Assembly: GCA_964568805.1 (NCBI GenBank)
Contig: CAZMRW010000101.1
Location: 1-14,846, forward strand
Direction: 5' to 3'
Source of the DNA: CAZMRW01 sp964568805
GTDB taxonomy: Bacteria > Pseudomonadota > Gammaproteobacteria > Methylococcales > Methylomonadaceae
DNA: 14,846 nt
This document shows positions 13,418 through 14,846 of the stretch, one piece after another. A program made the translations under genes and the position numbers. The notes under the pieces were generated by a model. The model made no database searches, had not been told where the DNA came from, and was given only the letters and a program-made list of their open reading frames with translations. Each line of letters opens with the position of its first letter. Positions within the stretch are counted from its first letter, which is position 1.

Positions 13418-14846
13418 CTACGTTTCGCAGCATTTAATAAATTCCCCCTGTTGCAGCATTTCCGTCATTTTGGCAGAGGGCAGGGGCGGGCTAAAATGAT
13501 AACCTTGAATAAAATCGCACTTCCATTTGACCAAAAAATCAAGCTGCGTCTGGGTTTCAACGCCTTCTGCCACAATATTCATGTTCATATTATGCCCCAG
13601 CATGATGATCGACTGGGCGATACTGGCATCATCGGAATTAGCATCCAAATGACTGATAAACGACTTATCAATCTTCAATTGGTCGATAGGAAAATTCTTG
13701 AGCATGCTCAACGATGAATAACCGGTACCAAAATCATCGATAGAAATAGTGGCGCCCAGCTTTCGGATATCCCAAAGCATTTTCGATACCATGTCGATAT
13801 TTTTTATCATCAGGCTCTCGGTGATTTCAAACTTTAGCGAACTGGCTTGTACATCATGTGCTTTGATCGCCCGGTCGATTTTGGCGCACAGTTCTTTTTG
13901 CAAAAATTGCCGGGGCGAGAGATTAACCGCGACGGAAATCATCGCCAGGCCTTGTGTTTGCCAGTCATTGAGTTGCTGGCAGACGGTATGGATGACCCAG
14001 TCTCCGATAGGATTAATCAAGCCGGTTTCTTCCGCCAGGGGAATCAGTATGGCTGGTGAAATGAAACCCTTGTGAGGATGAGGCCAGCGCAATAATGCTT
14101 CAGCCCCGATAATTCTGTTGGTAATGGGATCAATTTGGGGTTGATAATAAACTTCGAAATGGCCTTCCTGCAGCGCTGAATACATTTCCTTCTCCATGAT
14201 TAGCCGCTGCTTAGCCGATTTATTATAACTGCTTTGAAAAAAGCTGAAGCTGTTTCGTCCGTTCTCTTTCACCTGAAACATGGCTGCATCAGCGTGGGCC
14301 AACAGTTCTTCCGAGGTCACCCCGTCTTTGGGAAAAACACTGATGCCTATGCTGGGCGTTACATACAGCGTCAATCCTCCCAAATAAAATGGCTCGGACA
14401 GCTGTTCCAAAAGCTTGATGATAATACCCGTGATATTGACTTCCAGCGGTAACTGATTCAGTAAGACGACAAACTCGTCCCCGCCCCAGCGGGCAACGGT
14501 GTCAATTCTGCGCATATTGGCATGCAGTCTTTCGGCTACTTCGATGAGCAATGAATCGCCTACGGCATGTCCCATGCCGTCGTTCACTTTTTTAAAGTCG
14601 TCCAGATCGATAAACAGTACCGCCAAATAATGCCCTTGCCGTTGACAGGATGCTATTGCTTTTTCAATCTGTTCATGGAAAAGCACTCGGTTAGCTAATC
14701 CGGTCAACGAATCATGGGTTGCCAGATAAGCAATCTTTTGGCTGGTCTGCAGAATATCGGTAATGTCGCTTAAGGTAAAGACCAGGCCTGAAATTTTGCC
14801 CGATTCCTCATTGATAGGACTGCCGGTAACCTGAACAGCATATTTA
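13418..14846 (-). CDS. PAS-GGDEF-EAL cyclic-di-GMP synthase/phosphodiesterase (partial, N-terminus off the edge)
   Basis: The visible 475 residues are the C-terminal part of a dual c-di-GMP enzyme. The reading frame stays open to the right edge, so the start lies outside. The first 40 or so residues (V-T-G-S-P-I, then G-L-V-F-T-L-S-D-I-T-D) are the end of a PAS sensor domain and linker. The GGDEF domain starts at H44-D-S-L-T-G-L-A-N-R, with D-L-D-D-F-K-K-V-N-D, the inhibitory I-site R112-R-I-D115, and intact G-G-D-E-F at 121-125. The EAL domain has E-A-L (249-251), N308, E-I-T-E (340-343), D-D-F-G-T-G-Y-S-S (370-378), K391, E427 in E-G-V-E-T, and Q-G-Y (447-449). Both catalytic sets look complete, so it could make and degrade c-di-GMP, with the balance set by the sensory part. 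The stop is TAG at 13418. Confidence 0.95.
   Translation of the reverse strand, partial: KYAVQVTGSPINEESGKISGLVFTLSDITDILQTSQKIAYLATHDSLTGLANRVLFHEQIEKAIASCQRQGHYLAVLFIDLDDFKKVNDGMGHAVGDSLLIEVAERLHANMRRIDTVARWGGDEFVVLLNQLPLEVNITGIIIKLLEQLSEPFYLGGLTLYVTPSIGISVFPKDGVTSEELLAHADAAMFQVKENGRNSFSFFQSSYNKSAKQRLIMEKEMYSALQEGHFEVYYQPQIDPITNRIIGAEALLRWPHPHKGFISPAILIPLAEETGLINPIGDWVIHTVCQQLNDWQTQGLAMISVAVNLSPRQFLQKELCAKIDRAIKAHDVQASSLKFEITESLMIKNIDMVSKMLWDIRKLGATISIDDFGTGYSSLSMLKNFPIDQLKIDKSFISHLDANSDDASIAQSIIMLGHNMNMNIVAEGVETQTQLDFLVKWKCDFIQGYHFSPPLPSAKMTEMLQQGEFIKCCET

Overview
The window reads as a chromosomal segment of a gammaproteobacterium with moderate GC content. It carries the translation / lipid-precursor cluster in the order map-glnD (leftward) and rpsB-tsf-pyrH-frr-uppS-cdsA-dxr-rseP (rightward). 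This order, with dxr after cdsA, is the one I associate with Pseudomonas-like gammaproteobacteria rather than the enteric order (frr-dxr-uppS-cdsA). Protein style would fit a Methylococcales-type methanotroph, but no methane-oxidation gene is present, so that placement is a guess.

Layout. Positions 1-276 are AT-rich and without a convincing gene. A small PilZ-domain protein (277-681, +) follows. Next is a 345-base convergent intergenic region holding a 26-codon repeat-containing ORF and a perfect 10-bp hairpin. glnD and map (1027-4435, -) overlap and are probably cotranscribed from an extended -10 promoter near 4525. A 284-base divergent region holds that promoter, an rpsB promoter candidate and a two-hairpin rpsB leader. 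The rightward cluster fills 4720-12099. An intrinsic-terminator-like hairpin sits between rpsB and tsf, and another follows rseP. The usual next gene, bamA, is absent. dsbC (12365-13087, +) stands there instead. On the minus strand are a decayed C-terminal remnant of a GmhA/DiaA-like SIS-domain sugar-phosphate isomerase (13214-13398) and the 3' part of a PAS-GGDEF-EAL cyclic-di-GMP enzyme (13418-14846) that runs off the right edge.

How the genes relate. rpsB, tsf and frr serve translation. pyrH makes UDP for nucleotides and envelope sugars. dxr opens the MEP isoprenoid pathway, whose product feeds uppS to make undecaprenyl diphosphate. cdsA makes CDP-diacylglycerol for phospholipids. rseP performs intramembrane proteolysis in the envelope stress response, and dsbC isomerises disulfides in the periplasm, so the right half is largely envelope biogenesis. 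map trims initiator methionine, and glnD senses nitrogen status through PII. The PilZ protein and the GGDEF-EAL protein both belong to c-di-GMP signalling but are far apart and not in one operon.

I found no clear undescribed multi-gene system. The points most worth a second look are the frameshifted SIS-isomerase remnant, the branched inverted repeat beside it, the loss of bamA from its usual place, and the small methionine/aspartate/alanine-repeat ORF with its hairpin.
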